A DNA stretch of 37,862 nucleotides from Brachionus plicatilis (GCA_010279815.1 QEOQ01000658.1:477382-515243), one strand, 5' to 3'. Positions 1 to 12,741 are shown, counted from the stretch's first letter. Notes: generated from the sequence alone by a model not told the origin. Program-made: numbers and translations.

Positions 1-720
1 AAAAAAATTAAATTTTCGCTTTTTTTTATTGCTAAGATATTAAAACTAGCTTGATTCGCATGAGAGACTTGCTAATGGAAAATGGCAAAAATAAATAACA
101 AATGAAGATGAACAATTCACATTTTATATTCATTTCGGCAACAAAAATAATTAAATTTTTTTTCAAAAACTAGCAAAAAATTCATAGATTTTAATTATCT
201 ATTTATCTATACTATTAAACATCAAGTCCATTCAGCCCGGTTGTCATTTAATGACAATGTTTTCTAGCTCGATTGGTAGGTCAAGCTAAAAAAAAGCTAA
301 AAAACATCCTCTCAAATCCGATTGACATTTTTGCTCGTTTTGTTTTCGGCCATAAAACCATTTGAAGCATTATTTTTAAATTAAAAAATCATCTTTAAGG
401 CTTATTAATTAAAAATCATTTGAGATACTGTCCTCCCCTCGTCCCTTTAAATTGCTAACCTAATTTTAGATTCAAATTTTAGACTGAACTCGCGTCCAGC
501 TCAGGGTCAATTTATTTGACAGCTCAATTTCTTTCAATTTATTAGAGCGTAAGAGCTCTTTTGTACTTAAATTTACATGCAAAATTTTTTTACTACTTGA
601 CTCAAAATTTACCTTTATTGCTTTAGTCCAATTCATCGCTCAGATTATTTGGACAAATCAAATTAGAAATTTTTTACAAACCCTTCAGGTAGTTTAACAA
701 AAATTCATAAATTAAAAATT
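1..720. other. AT-rich intergenic DNA, no gene seen
   Basis: No open frame or RNA gene can be supported here. The only clear structure is a short perfect hairpin at 241-257 (TTGTCATT, a central T, AATGACAA). The stretch at about 205-560 is less AT-rich than its surroundings and could be an old repeat, but I recognise nothing in it. Confidence 0.6.
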
Positions 721-1422
721 TAATTTAATCAAGTGTTGCTTTAAAAAAAAAAAATTGAAATAACGTAGGGTCAGCAAAAACACAACTTCTTCATCAATGC
801 CAGACAACATAGTCGCAACTGAGACAGTGGATTCCTTTAAAATCAAATACGACCAACTACAATTGAGATAAGCTTTTTGAGGGGCACCCCTGCGAGTAAT
901 CTCCCTTTGCGGTCTTTACTACTACTAAAAGTCTAATTTAATCAAGTGTTGCTTTATAAAAAAAAAAAAGAGAAAAATTGAAATAACGTGGTATCAGCAA
1001 AGACACAACTTCTTCATCAATGCCAGGCAACATAGTCACAACTGAGACAGTGGATTCCTTTAAAATCAAATACGACCAACTTCAATTGAGATAACCTCTT
1101 TGAGGGGCATCCCTGCGAGTAATCTCCCTTTGCGGTCTTTACTACTACTAAAAGTCTAATTTAATCAAGTGTTGCTTTATAAAAAAAAAAAAAAGAGAAA
1201 AATTGAAATAACGTGGTATCAGCAAAGACACAACTTCTTCATTAATGCCAGACAATATAGTCACAACTGAGACAGTGGATTCCTTTAAAATCAAATACGA
1301 CCAACTTCAATTGAGATAACCTCTTTGAGGGGCACCCCTGCGAGTAATCTCGCTTTACTACTACTAAAAATTTAATTTAATCAAGTGTTGCTTTAAAAAA
1401 AAAAAAGAGAAAAATTGAAATA
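721..1422. repeat. Tandem satellite, about 216-bp unit, 3.2 copies
   Basis: Three consecutive units begin with TAATTTAATCAAGTGTTGCT at 721, 934 and 1157, and a fourth partial unit begins at 1373 and breaks off near 1422. Unit lengths are 213, 223 and 216 bp. Each unit has a poly-A stretch of variable length, a central block of ordinary composition (about 780-920 in unit 1) and a GAGGGGCACCCC mini-hairpin near its 3' side. Units 2 and 3 are closer to each other than to unit 1, and unit 3 has lost a short block (TTTGCGGTC) near its end. There is no open frame across a unit. It could be a local minisatellite or a tandem non-coding RNA gene; nothing decides between these. Confidence 0.9.
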
Positions 1423-4014
1423 AAAAATGTCCGAATTGGACGAAATGTTCATTTAAAAAAATCCAACTTATAAATTATTTGCACCAAAAATCATTTACTT
1501 TTCAACCTCACTCTGGACATGACCCATTTACTTTAACTAAAAAAAAATTCTGTCTGCTAGTTATAAAACCAGCTTTTTACTTTTGTAAATATTTAATAAT
1601 TCTTTCACAATTGAACCCATAATTGGTTATCGGTCTAAATAAACACTGTTGGAAAAAATCTGTTTTGTGTTCGATTTAAATTTTCTATCTATATTTATAG
1701 TTATTTTGAGCTTTCTAGCCCAATAATTTATGAATTAAAATAAATTTTGATAGATGAGCTCAATTAAAAGATTCATAACTTAACCTTTTTCTTTTTTTGA
1801 AAATTTTCAAAATTCTGCCTACTAAGAAAAACGAAAATTTTTAAAGATAATAATCTTAAACCTAATCTCTCTAAACTTAACCCAATTTTTTTCAAAGAAA
1901 AAGAAACCATAAATGCAATTAGAATATTTAAGGTGAAACTAAGATTGTCTCCAATTTCAGACCTCTTACGGCCACAATAAATCCACTGAGGCGAATTTTA
2001 ATTGAAAACAAATTAAATATTTATTATTTTGAGCAAGAACCAGTTAGATAATCAAGATCTTTAGTTAATAATAAACTCAATTGCATTCGTACTAATATTG
2101 GCAACCCAAGTAACTAAATATTTTAATTAAAAAGCTTTTTTTTTATCTTTTGATAATGTAGCAACGATTAAAATATATTAACCTCAAATCAAAGGAACTA
2201 AATATTCCTTGTTTAATTTGAAAAGCATTTCCGATCATAAATAATTATTTGGAAAAGCTCCATTCCATTTCCTCAGTCTTGAACAAAAACAATTAGAAAA
2301 AAACCTGTTTTTTAAAATCAAATCAATGTACAAAAATCTCTTTAAAATAAATTAACTTCTTAAATTGAACATTTTTGAAGCAAACTTTTAAATCTTTAAA
2401 TCAAAACTCCTCTTCTCGAAATTTGATTTTGTTTTGTTAAAGATTTTAAACTTAGAATAAATAAGGCTCTGAAATATCACCAAATTTTTTATAAAATTTA
2501 AATGAATCATGTAACATATTTAAATTCGTTAAAACTATTAAAAAAGAGTCGTTTCAAAGCTATTTTCCTAGGCATTTATAAAATACCTTATTAGGTTAAA
2601 TCTAAAAATGATTAATTTTTTACTATTTTTCTACCTGAAGCAAACAATGATTTTCTCAAGTTTAGAAGCAAATATTATGACAAGTATCTTCATTGAGACC
2701 TTATGCTACTCGAATGGCTTACAAAAACTGATATTTGAATTCATATACGAAAATTGGCTTTAGAAAAGAAGCTTTAGAAAAGGTTAATATTTACAAAAAT
2801 ATTTTTTGCTTTGATTAATAAGACTTCTGAATAAAGCCTAAAAAAATTTATTGTCTTTGCTTATTTAATTTATGAGGGCTTTGTAAAATTTCAGATATGA
2901 ATATTTCAATAAATCTTATTTATTAAAAAAATCACCTATTAATTGGAAACACTTATCAATACTTTTTTGCAATATTTCTATTGAAAATTTACTTTAGTTG
3001 AAAATTTCTTAAATGCATTTATATAAGCTGATTATTATCTAATTTTTTTGTTGCTGAATATTTACGTTGTTAAGCAAGATGAGATATTCGCCTAAATCTC
3101 AAATATATTTTCTTATTTCTTTCAATACTCTTTATCTATTCTCAGATTTCAATCAAAAGAAAATATAAGAGATTTGTTTCAAATAAGAAAACAAAAATCA
3201 GAATCCTACTCAAAAGTTTAATTTCGCTAGTCAACAGCTGATTGCTGGTGAATTTTCTAAGATTAAAAGTATTTAAATGAATATTTTGTTAAATGATAAA
3301 TTTGGAATTATACAAACAATTTCTACTTGTTTTTTGCTTTAATATTTTTGTTGTTCCATCATTTCAACCCATTTAATTTATTGGTAAACCTAATCATCTT
3401 TTATATGTTTGGATGTTTATTCCTAATTGGCAATTGGGTTTTATGGCGCTTATCTCTGATCATCATAGCAATCGTTTAAAATTTTTTATCAAGAATTGCT
3501 GACAGTTTTTTGTTCGAATCCTTTTGCTAACTATCAATTAAATCTATAATAAAATTTTCCATTTAAAAAAAAAACACAAAAAAAAAATATTTTTATTTTT
3601 ATCTCTTTTTTATTGTTTTACTTCTCCTTAAAGGATGTTAATTCAATTCAATAAATAAAATTCTATAATAGCTTGATTCTCAAATTCAAAATAAATTCTT
3701 TTAAATCTACGATAAGTCGTTTTTTTTTTTAAAGGATTCAATATTTAGCATGGTTCTTTTTCTTTTTAATATTATTCAACAAAACTCTAAGCAACAAAAA
3801 AACAATAAAAAACTGGATTTTATTAATAAAAAAATCAAACAGTATGTTTCATTAATATTTCATAGAATATTCTAGAACAAATTAAACTTAAAATTTTATA
3901 TTTTAAAAAGTTCAATTCAATTTAATCATTAATTTCTAAAACAGTAATTAAAATGATGTAATTTTCTGATTTAAATTCAATTGGAATTTTATGCTTTAAA
4001 TTTTTAAAGAAAAA
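1423..4014. other. AT-rich intergenic DNA, no gene seen
   Basis: About 2.6 kb of very AT-rich sequence with many homopolymer runs and stops in all frames. A GTTCGAATCC string at about 3511 resembles a tRNA B box, but the flanks do not fold as a tRNA. Confidence 0.6.
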
Positions 4015-4262
4015 AATTTGGTCCATAAATTAAAGTTCTTAGATTAATTGATTTACAATTTATTTTCTTTTTTAAAAGTCAAAAATAAAATCGAAAAAAA
4101 TAATTGAAACATATTGAACTTTATTTGGCCAAAAGTACAAAAAAATCTGCTAAATAATTCTCTTGAAATTTGTTTCCGAAATTTTGAAATAAAAAATTGA
4201 ATTAAAGATATTTCAATTTTAAATAAAGACAACCGAAAAAACTAAATGATTTTATTTTATTA
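4015..4262 (+). repeat. Dispersed repeat, copy 1 (partner at 12290-12538)
   Basis: This stretch aligns by eye, in the same orientation, with 12290-12538. Shared blocks include GATT..TGATTTA, AATAATT..A.ACATA, TGAACTTTATTT, a block reading AATCTG then TAATTCTCTT, and AACCG.AAAAACTA. Many substitutions and small indels separate the copies, so the duplication is old. No coding capacity or terminal repeats are visible. Confidence 0.6.
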
Positions 4263-5573
4263 AAAGAGATATTTTGAATTTTATTCTTTTTGATTTTTTA
4301 TTAATAAAACCTGTTATTTTTTGGATTTTTTTACTCAAAGTATTATTGAAAAATGTTAAATAGAAAATTTATGCCATATAGAGAGTTATTATTCATTTGA
4401 TAGACAAGAACTATAATCTTTTAATTTAAAAAAAAAATACGATTTTAAAAATTCATTTAATTTATTATCTTTTGAAGAATAAATTGGATTTTGTTTTAAT
4501 TTCTACTTTCAAAGATTTAGATGCATGAAAGATTGAAAAAATCTTATTTTTTGATAAAAATTTAAAACTAATTAATAAAAATCACTTTCTAAATAAACAT
4601 TTATCTTAAAAGAATCTTAAAAGCTTTTAGATATTTTTTTGAATTCATACTTTTATTTTAATCATTTCACCAGATGAACTTAAAGTAGTGCTACGAAAAG
4701 TGGATTTTTGATAATTTTACGTTGGTTTACGTAAATTTTTATGGGAAATTTTAGTAAAAAAAACGAAAAAAAAAGTAATTTTAAATTTTATTTAATATTC
4801 TGTTATACTCTGTAAAAAAAAATGTGAATGTTTGAAATAAAATGCAGCCAAATATTAATTACAACGTTGTTTTATTTCAATTATCATTGAATTAAAATTT
4901 AATTTAGAATAGAAATTGTTACCAAGAATCTTGGTCTGTTATTTTAAAAAATATACCGAGTTTACAAAGTTTTTCATTAAATAAAATCCCAAGAGTTAAA
5001 AATATTTAATGAAAAACAATGTTAACTGGGTACAATGTTAATTTTAATTGAAAAAAATTTCTGTAAAAAATTTTGGGGTGAAGAGTAACAACAAATAAAA
5101 AGAGATTAAAATACACAAAAAATGTGATTCACGCACAAAATGAATTTATTGAAATGTGAAAATCACATTATATAATTTTTTAAATCAAAATTCCATAAAA
5201 AAATTTAAAAAAAATTAAAGTCAATAATTTAAATAAAATATTCTTCTTTTTTCAATTAAAATCAAGTTTTTGCTAAAAAAACTATATCAAACTAACTCTT
5301 GAAAGTTTCTTTGTATCTTTTAAAATTTTTATATTCATCTTTTAAATTAATTTCTTTTTTAAAATGAAAAGAGTCAAGATCACAAAAATTAAAATGAAAA
5401 TCAATCAATAAAGTTCACATTTAGAAAGGAAAAAAGAATTTTTATGTCTTAATAATTTTTTAAAAAAATATTTTTGTCAGATTTAGTTTTATGCGCAGAG
5501 TTTTTAGTTTCACTTTTTTTATTTGTTTTTAATCCTCACCCAAAATTTTGCATAAAAACTAGATCAAATTTCG
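4263..5573. other. AT-rich intergenic DNA with a small hairpin
   Basis: No gene is supported. A 15-bp inverted repeat (GTTTTTCATTAAATA and its complement) lies at about 4969-5019. A TTTACG-rich patch at 4717-4760 resembles patches near 11010-11160 and 23970-24035, perhaps remnants of one old repeat. Confidence 0.5.
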
Positions 5574-5732
5574 TCAAAATTCACCTGACTTGAACCCAAT
5601 TAAAATGATGTGGAGGGAGATGAATATTTTTAAGAAAAAAGAGGCTTCAGAATGAAGCCCAAGCTATTAAAGCTATTTTTGAATTTAACAACACCAGAAA
5701 AATGTCAGTCTTATATTAATCATTTAAAATAA
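5574..5732 (+). pseudogene. Tc1/mariner transposase C-terminal relic
   Basis: The frame beginning near 5574 reads NSPDLNPIKMMWREMN. This matches the conserved block around the last catalytic acidic residue of Tc1/mariner transposases (SPDLNPIE..W). About 60 nt further on, in another frame, TPEKCQSYINHLK followed by TAA matches the usual C-terminal end (I-T-x-E-x-C-x-x-Y-I). At least one frameshift separates the two parts, the usual E after PI is K here, and nothing of the N-terminal DNA-binding or first catalytic region is recognisable upstream. It is therefore a dead fragment. No terminal inverted repeats were found nearby. Confidence 0.75.
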
Positions 5733-7279
5733 TTCTCACAATCTTAAGAATAATTGCATACAATTTTATTAAGTTCTTTAATTCTGTGCCATATTTATTG
5801 AATGATTATTTATTAAATATTATATAAGTAATAGTATGTGAGCTATAAATAGAATGATCGAATATTGATATTTGCATTTGCTAAATATAATCTTAAAAGA
5901 CAACAAACTTTGTTGAGATTATAAACTTTCATTTCTTCATATGGAATTTCATAATTCTAACAGAGTAAATATAAAATATTAAAAAAAATTGTGAAAGTCC
6001 AAATCTGGAATTTATATCGGTTAACGCTCAATTTATTTAATTTTTTATTTATAGAATATTTATTTCATATAATTGTTTTCATAGAAAAAAATTTCATGAT
6101 ACAATTTTTTTTCAGAAAATTAACTGCACGTAATTTTTCAAAAAAATTGATAAAATAATCAAAATCTACTTGAATCTACAAAAAAGGAAAATTTTAATTG
6201 AAAAATTTTTTTTCAAGAATTAATAAAACGTAAATACATTTAAAATTTGTTCTAAAAAACAACTTTAATCAATTTATTTAATTTGTTTTTTATGTTTTTT
6301 TAAATAAAAATAAAAATTGTTACACAATTTCAATTCTATCAGAATATTTCTATAAAATATTTTCTATCAAAACGCAATCTATGAATTTTGCATCATTTTA
6401 TTAATTTTTTTATACACCGCTAATTATTTAATTCAATTTATTTCAAAATTACGCCAGGCTCGGCGATGATATCCACTAATTATATCAGCCTCTGCAAGCA
6501 ATCTAAAAACATAAAATATACAAAAATTACTTTGGAGAAAATTTAAAGAAATTGGATCTGGGTGATACATGAAATAATTTACATAACCAGTTTTGGGCTT
6601 TGAAGACAAATTTTACTTTTTTCTGCTTTGCTTCTAAAATTCAATAAATGCCATGTTAGGATTGATGAAATAAAGAAACTAATCCTTCTGTAATTTTAAT
6701 GTGGAATCTGAATTAGTTCTGAAAAAAAAAAGTTAATGATCAAGCTCGATTTTCTCAAGAGAGTTAGAGTAGCAAATTGACATGACAACTTCTCAGAGTA
6801 AAGTAAAAATAAAACGTTTCAAAAATTCAAAAATGTGAAATTCTTAGTCTGATTCTGGAATTTATTTTCGCATTGAAACTTTAATTCTTCCAATTCTCAT
6901 TCCTGATGAACAAGTAATACACTTAATTATAACTGTATTTAAATATTTTGTCAAACTTTAGCATTGTGTAAAAAATCTTCCTGTAAGTGAAGGTATATTC
7001 TAAATCAAAAGAGAAAAATTTTTGCTTTATTTTAAAAAATTCTCTGAAAAAATTTCACAATAAACGGGTTCAAAAAATCTTTAAAAAGAATAAAAAAAAC
7101 ACTAGCCTTAACCGCTTTATAGATAAAATAGACTACATTATAATTAAAAAACTAAAATTAATTTCTTTTATTAATTTTTCTTAAATATCACTTTATTACG
7201 ACTCCTTTTTTAAATCATACTGCATAAGTCATTAATTAAATTCTTAAAAATAATTGAATTTAAAATTCATCGTGGACAA
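5733..7279. other. AT-rich intergenic DNA, no gene seen
   Basis: No supported gene. A less AT-rich patch at about 6450-6520 (GCCAGGCTCGGCGATG) stands out but matches nothing I recognise. A 65-codon lysine-rich open frame at 6987-7184 looks like chance coding in AT-rich DNA. Confidence 0.5.
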
Positions 7280-7334
7280 GTCGATAAATGCTAAAAGTTT
7301 GATGATTCTTACTCTAACATTTAGCATTGTCGAC
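7280..7334. repeat. Short inverted repeat
   Basis: GTCGATAAATGCTAAA at 7280-7295 pairs with TTTAGCATTGTCGAC at 7320-7334, with one bulge and a loop of 24 nt. It may be the remains of a small hairpin element. Confidence 0.6.
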
Positions 7335-7424
7335 CCTACTTTTTTTACTAAATTTAAAATTAATATTTAAAATCTTGAATAAAACCATTATCGATTTCCA
7401 TAATGATGTCCATTTTTTAAAATT

Positions 7425-7580
7425 ACAATTTAGGATTTATTTGCATGGTAGGTCCCAACAACCCCTTCCGGCCTTGGCATTTTTTTATTATTTCCTCAGC
7501 TCTCCTAGCCAAAGTGTGGAGTCTTGTTCATTCAGCAGCATTATAAGTTTGTGTTTTGCATTATTCAGATTTTCAAATAA
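7425..7580 (-). pseudogene. Coding-like fragment, unidentified
   Basis: On the minus strand this patch is less AT-rich than its neighbours and reads as two adjoining coding-like segments in different frames (KHKLIMLLNEQDSTL, then RRAEEIIKKCQGRKGLLGP), separated by a frameshift. Composition and residue mix look protein-derived, but I do not recognise the family. It may be a fragment of a host pseudogene or of a transposon. The plus-strand open frame over the same place is probably a shadow. Confidence 0.2.
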
Positions 7581-8596
7581 AAATTCATCATATTATTTTG
7601 TGATTATATAAAGCCATTTAATTTACAATGTCTTCTTACATAACAATTTATTCTTTAAAGCAAACGTTAGTTATTGAAAATTAATGATAGCTTAAGAATC
7701 ATTACTTAATCTTTTTGTTTATTCAAGTAACAATAAAATTACTTTAGCGTAATTTATTTTTACAATTATGATTTTTTTATTTAAAAGAAACTTTAATCTG
7801 AGGCAACTATAATATAAATAAAATAAAATCTGAAGACTTTATTTTTTCATTCAATTCTAAATAGAATGAACATTTTTATGAAAAATTATCTGAAATAAAA
7901 AATTTAAAGGCTCACAATTTACCTGAAAATAAATTGAAAAATTTGTCTGTATTTTTTTTCACAAAGCTTTCAATAATTAATTTCACTTGTTATAAAAAAA
8001 ATAATTTTTGATAGGTTGAATCTAATCAAAATAGCAAGGTTGTTTGATGTTTTTTTCATTTTATTGTTCATTTAATGAGTATTAAAATTTATTATAGATG
8101 AAAAAAACTTAAACAAAAAAATTAAAAATTTTTAGAAAAAGATATATTCAAAATAGAATTTTATTTTAAAACGTATTCATTTTAAAAACTAAAAATATGT
8201 CATAAAAATATTCTTGATATTTTAATTTAAATAAAAAAGTTAATTTTGACATTAAATTGCATATTTCAATTAAAAAAAAGAAAATTTCAATTGATTTAAA
8301 TTTAATTAATATTATTAGTTTTCCTTTGATTTTAATTGATTTATTTCAGATAATTTATTTGAAAATATGTTTATTCTACTAAGAATAAATGAGAACTTTA
8401 TAATCACAAAATAAAGTGATGAATTTCCATTTTAAAATTTGAATGATGCAACACTCACTTTTATAATTCTATTCGAAATTGTGAAATTCAGTACAATAAG
8501 ACCTAACAAGATGATAAGAAATCCAATAATTTTTTTTTGGAGTTAAATAGTCATGTTAATGAAACACATAATTATGGAGTACTCAACTAAAGAACA

Positions 8597-8754
8597 AGTT
8601 GATAAATAATTCTATTTCAGAAAAAGATATTTAAAACAAAAGCTCCAATCATTCCAATTAATACAGAAACTTTCAGAGTTTAAGAATTCAAATGTTGTGT
8701 AATATTCTAGTTGGAATATATTTTTCCGAAATAAAATTATTTATCAACTTTTTA
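8597..8754. repeat. Inverted repeat pair, MITE-like
   Basis: About 25 bp at 8597 (AAGTTGATAAATAATTCTAT and onward) is repeated in inverse complement ending near 8754, with two mismatches. The arms enclose about 108 bp of non-coding DNA. The layout suits a small non-autonomous DNA transposon, but no target duplication was recognised. Confidence 0.6.
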
Positions 8755-9013
8755 ATCACTCTATTCTCTACACCTTTTTAGAAGATCAACTCGATGAAGA
8801 AACCTTTGTGTCAGATCCAAGTCATCTGGCAAAAAGGTATTAGAAAAAAATATCAGCGCCTCTTCAATTATTCTGTTGAAAAGGACCCTTCTAATACACT
8901 AATAATATACTAGGTAGATTAGAAAAAAGAGACAGAAGATAGCTAAATTTTCTCATTCAAATATTAAAGATATCATCTCTATTTTTTTAATTAATTAAAT
9001 AAACTATATGAAA

Positions 9014-9059
9014 TAATTGTAATATGAAATATTAATTATAATATTTCATACTACAATTA
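9014..9059. repeat. Near-perfect palindrome, about 46 bp
   Basis: TAATTGTAATATGAAATATT is followed after a few bases by its near-perfect inverse complement, giving a stem of about 20 bp with a very short loop. Confidence 0.75.
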
Positions 9060-10171
9060 AACTTAGATTTTTAAATTAAAAAATTTTTGAAATATTTCGA
9101 AAGCTTTACTTCCTGGACACATTTTTGGAAACCTCTTGAAATTCTCTAGATTAATGGGGGTCAATGGGAGATCTAGTAAAAAAATTCAATTTTTAAAAAT
9201 AAAAAATGGAAAAAACTAATTTAATTTTCTAAAAGGATATATTAATCATACTATTTATCATCAACACAAATTATCATAAAACAGAAATCTTTAAATTTTA
9301 TTTATTTTTTAAAGAAATGAAAAATTTTTAAATAAATAAATTTTAAAGCTTTCTAATTAAAAAAAGGTAAATTTTCTAAAAAATACCAAATATTAAAGAA
9401 TATATTAAATTAGATTTTTTTTTACTTAAAAATATTAAAAAGTCTTTTAATGATTATTCAAATCAATTTAAAAACATAAAGCTCTGAATTTTTTAAGAAG
9501 GTGAAAAAAAAATATGCGGAAAATAAGTTCCATTATTAAAATAAACTATTATTTCCTAAATAAACCATCAAATGTTTAAAGGTAATAGTAGCTATCTAAA
9601 AATTTAAAAGGCCCTAGCAATATTTAAATTAATCATTAGCTACTGGAAAAGGCATCTTTTAAAAACAACATCGATCAAAAAAGCGAAAAAAACACCTGGT
9701 TTAAATAAAAAAATGTTTTACCCGTTGCTACGCTGCTGGAATATTAAAAATTAAAGAAAAAAGAGGAATTTAATTCAATTATTTGGATACCTGAAAAATA
9801 CACATGCCCCCCAAAATCCAAAAATGTACATCCAAACTTATTTCGCTTCCTAGCTTGTATAGTATAGAGAATTTGACGCTCTTCAAGACTTTTGTATTGG
9901 GAGCGGATTTAAATCGTACAGGTAAAAAGTGCCAAATTAGCTTAATTTTTAATTAAGAAAAAAAAAATATATAATAAAATTTAAAAACATCCCTTATGCG
10001 GTTGATTATTAGTTATTTACAATTTTCAATACTTAAAATTGATTTATTTTTCTCTTTAATTTTGATTTTGGTATCAATTTAAGAGTTTAATTTACTTGTA
10101 TTTTATTGTTCTTTATATGTTTATTTAGTCTTAGTTTTGTTTAGAAAAAGACATTAAAATCACATAACTGT

Positions 10172-10192
10172 CTGAGGAAGCTCTGCTCGAAG
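10172..10192 (+). other. Retroelement-like 3' hairpin followed by an A-rich tail
   Basis: CTGAGGAAGCTCTGCTCGAAG contains an AGC/GCT stem between CTGAGGA and CGAA, and is followed by an AATAAA-rich tail. A very similar motif occurs on the minus strand at 12834-12856, just downstream of a zinc-knuckle retroelement frame. This suggests that both are 3' ends of related retroelements. The layout also recalls a degenerate hammerhead-like core (CTGANGA, stem, CGAAA), but the final A residues do not fit. Confidence 0.35.
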
Positions 10193-10761
10193 CCTTTCAA
10201 GAAATAAACTATTAAATAAACAAACATTATTTAACAATGATGAATGAATTTTGAATTGCTATTTTTTTATTTTAGCTTTCATGTCCTTTTTTTATTATGT
10301 GTTTAGCTATTTTGATTGCTGCTATTTTAATACAGTCTCTGCTATTGACTTTAACATGCGTCTATTTGAAATTCTTTAAAATGATTTTTAGTTGATTTGG
10401 TTACAAAAAAATTCAATTCTGGAGTATGTTTATTCCTAGGATATTGATTTTTTGAAAAAAAAAAACACAAAAATGAAAAAAGTTGCTTTTAAAATATATT
10501 AAATTTAAAAAAGTAACACTAAAATTTAATTTTGTTTTTTCTCCTTTTTAAACACCGTTTCTTATTATTATTGTAGATTATTTAATTTGAAAAATTATTC
10601 TTTTGTTAATAGAATTTACAACAATCCAATTTTTTGCTTTACTGATTATCAAAATATTCATTATGTATCATATTTATTTTAAATATTTGATTTTTTTTTT
10701 AATTTTAATGAATCGAATGGCATAATGTTAATGTGTCAAAAATAAATTCTTTCATGATAAA

Positions 10762-10842
10762 TTTGGTATTTCATCCAGGTTTTGTTTTTTAACCTCTTTG
10801 ACGAAATATTTTTTTCAAAGGATACCATTTGAAATACCAAAA
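10762..10842. repeat. Fold-back repeat, about 80 bp
   Basis: TTTGGTATTTCA at 10762 pairs with TGAAATACCAAA ending at 10842. Inside, CCTCTTTGA pairs with TCAAAGG, so the whole segment can fold back on itself. Confidence 0.6.
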
Positions 10843-12289
10843 AAATAATAGTTTAAAGAATATCAATTTAAAAAAAAAACAAAATCGGTTTGAGAATGAC
10901 TGACAATCATTTTTATTCAGTAACTTTATAATATATTATTTATTATCAGAATATGGATTATTTAGATTCTGTTTTGTTTTATTTTTTTTTGACAAAAATT
11001 TCTTTTTTTTAACGTAAAACGTAAAATTCAGTAAGAAACTGTAAAAATATTATGAAAAAGTATGATAATAATGTATAAATATAAAATAAATTAAAGAAAA
11101 ATCGTTCTTTTCTGGGCTTTTAATATTTTACCATTTTAATGTAAATTTACGCAAAAAATGGTTAATTCCAATGCTAAAATAAACACTGTAATTTCAACGT
11201 TTCTTAGTTAAATAATTAAATTTATTTAAGTCTCTTAATTTTATTTAAGAAAATTTTTTTCAATTAATTTAGTTTTATTTAATTATTTACTTTTTCTTTC
11301 AATAAGGAAAAGCTTTTGACAAAAACTGTTAAAAATTAAGTTTTAAAGATTAATCAAAAAACTTATTTCTTATCCATAGAAGACCGATTAATACTTCATT
11401 TATTAAAATTTGTAATTTTAAAATTATTAATATTATTTGAAAATAAAAAAATATTTGAAAAAAAAAGTTTTTTCCTTTGTATTTTTAAATTTACGCATTA
11501 AAAAAAATAATTTTAATATCATTAAATATTGAAAGCTTAAATTTGTAAAAATTTAGCTCTGATTTTTTATCAAAAATTAACTGGTCAATCTTGAATAAAA
11601 AATGTCCAATTTTAAATAGTTTAAACACTGAAAAATAATAACTTTTAATCAAATTATCATTGCATATTTAGAATAAGGTAAAATAATTATTTTAAAAAAT
11701 TTATTTTCATTAAAACTTTGATAAAAGAAAATTTTTTTACTTAACAGTTTTCTTTAACAACTAAGTGTCTTTAACTTTTACAAGTTGTCAATAGGTCTTC
11801 TAAATTTGTTTACCAGAAGCTTTTATTTTGCCAAAAAGTATATTAGGTGCCATTATTTTTTGGTCACCTCATTTTAGTGTTAGTTTTTATTTTTAGCTTT
11901 ACTTATCAAGGACACTTCGGCCTGAAGTGAATTTTGATATTTTGAGCGAAAATTTTATCAAACCACAAAAATAGTAAGAAATACCAAATCTGACTATTAT
12001 CCAAAGAAATAGTAAATCATAACACTAATATAATAACACAACCACAAATTAAATTTTCAATCATACATTAAATTTTTTTCCACTAATCTAGTTATATTAC
12101 CAATATTTTTTATTTAAACCATATTTTGATCACAATAACCATAAATTTTCAAAAGAAATATAAAAAAAAACAAAATAAAAATACTTTTGCTTACATTCAT
12201 TCAACCAAAAAATATTAATTTATTATTTAAAAAAAAATATTTAGAATTAACAAGGATTGGTGTTGAAAGTTTAAAAAAACAAAAATCTT

Positions 12290-12538
12290 TAATGTACGAA
12301 ATAAATGATTAGATTCATCGATTTATACTTTATTTTTAGTTTTAAAAATCAAAAACAAAATCAAACAAAATAATTAACACATAATGAACTTTATTTATTT
12401 AAAAAATCAAGAAAATCTGTTGGATAATTCTCTTTAAATTTGTTCCCAAAATTTCCAAAATTATAAAAAAGTGCATTTAAGATATTTTAATTTAAAAAAA
12501 AATAACCGGAAAAACTATCAAATAATTTAATCTAAAAA
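12290..12538 (+). repeat. Dispersed repeat, copy 2 (partner at 4015-4262)
   Basis: Aligned by eye with 4015-4262 in the same orientation over about 250 bp, with many substitutions. See the partner entry for the shared blocks. No coding capacity. Confidence 0.6.
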
Positions 12539-12609
12539 AAAATAGATAAATTGAAAGGCAGTTTTAATTCAAAATTTTATTATCTTATTATTGTTTTTTT
12601 TTATTTTTT

Positions 12610-12741
12610 TTATTTGTTGTTAAACAGAGCTGCTTTTTGTTTTTTTGGTCTGCCTCTTTGCAGTTCTACATCTTCTAGGTCTATATCAAGCATTGTGTCC
12701 TCTCCATTGAAATTGGGAATTACTGATTCAGTGCTAGACAT
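12610..12741 (-). CDS. Small ORF with AT-hook-like motif, uncertain
   Basis: A 43-codon frame with ATG at 12741 and TAA at 12610 starts MSSTESVIPNF, is rich in acidic residues (MLDIDLEDVE) and ends with RGRPKKQK, a GRP core flanked by basic residues as in AT-hooks. Composition is more complex than the surroundings. It lies about 200 nt downstream, on the same strand, of a zinc-knuckle retroelement frame and its 3' hairpin, so it could be the first exon or fragment of another element. No splice site with a recognisable partner exon was found. The opposite-strand open frame over the same place is a shadow. Confidence 0.3.
   Translation of the reverse strand: MSSTESVIPNFNGEDTMLDIDLEDVELQRGRPKKQKAALFNNK

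Larger units (their letters stand above)
7612..12289. other. Long AT-rich intergenic stretch with scattered inverted repeats
   Basis: No host gene is supported in 4.7 kb. A coding-like patch at 8783-8839 reads EDQLDEETFVSDPSHLAKRY before a stop but is too short to assign. A less AT-rich patch at about 9710-9920 (GTTGCTACGCTGCTGG and following) is unassigned. A small hairpin CACTTC/GAAGTG lies at 11913-11929. The inverted repeats and the retroelement-like hairpin are listed separately. Confidence 0.5.

Noticed and set aside
880..930. Slight likeness of the satellite core (CCCCTGCGAG) to U1 snRNA
   Set aside because: No 5' splice-site-binding sequence, Sm site or U1 stem-loops in order.
3511..3522. 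GTTCGAATCC, a tRNA B-box-like string
   Set aside because: No A box at the right distance and no cloverleaf or acceptor-stem pairing in the surrounding 80 nt.
7327..7611. 94-codon plus-strand open frame
   Set aside because: Starts on a non-ATG codon, begins with low-complexity sequence, and the better composition lies in the minus strand.
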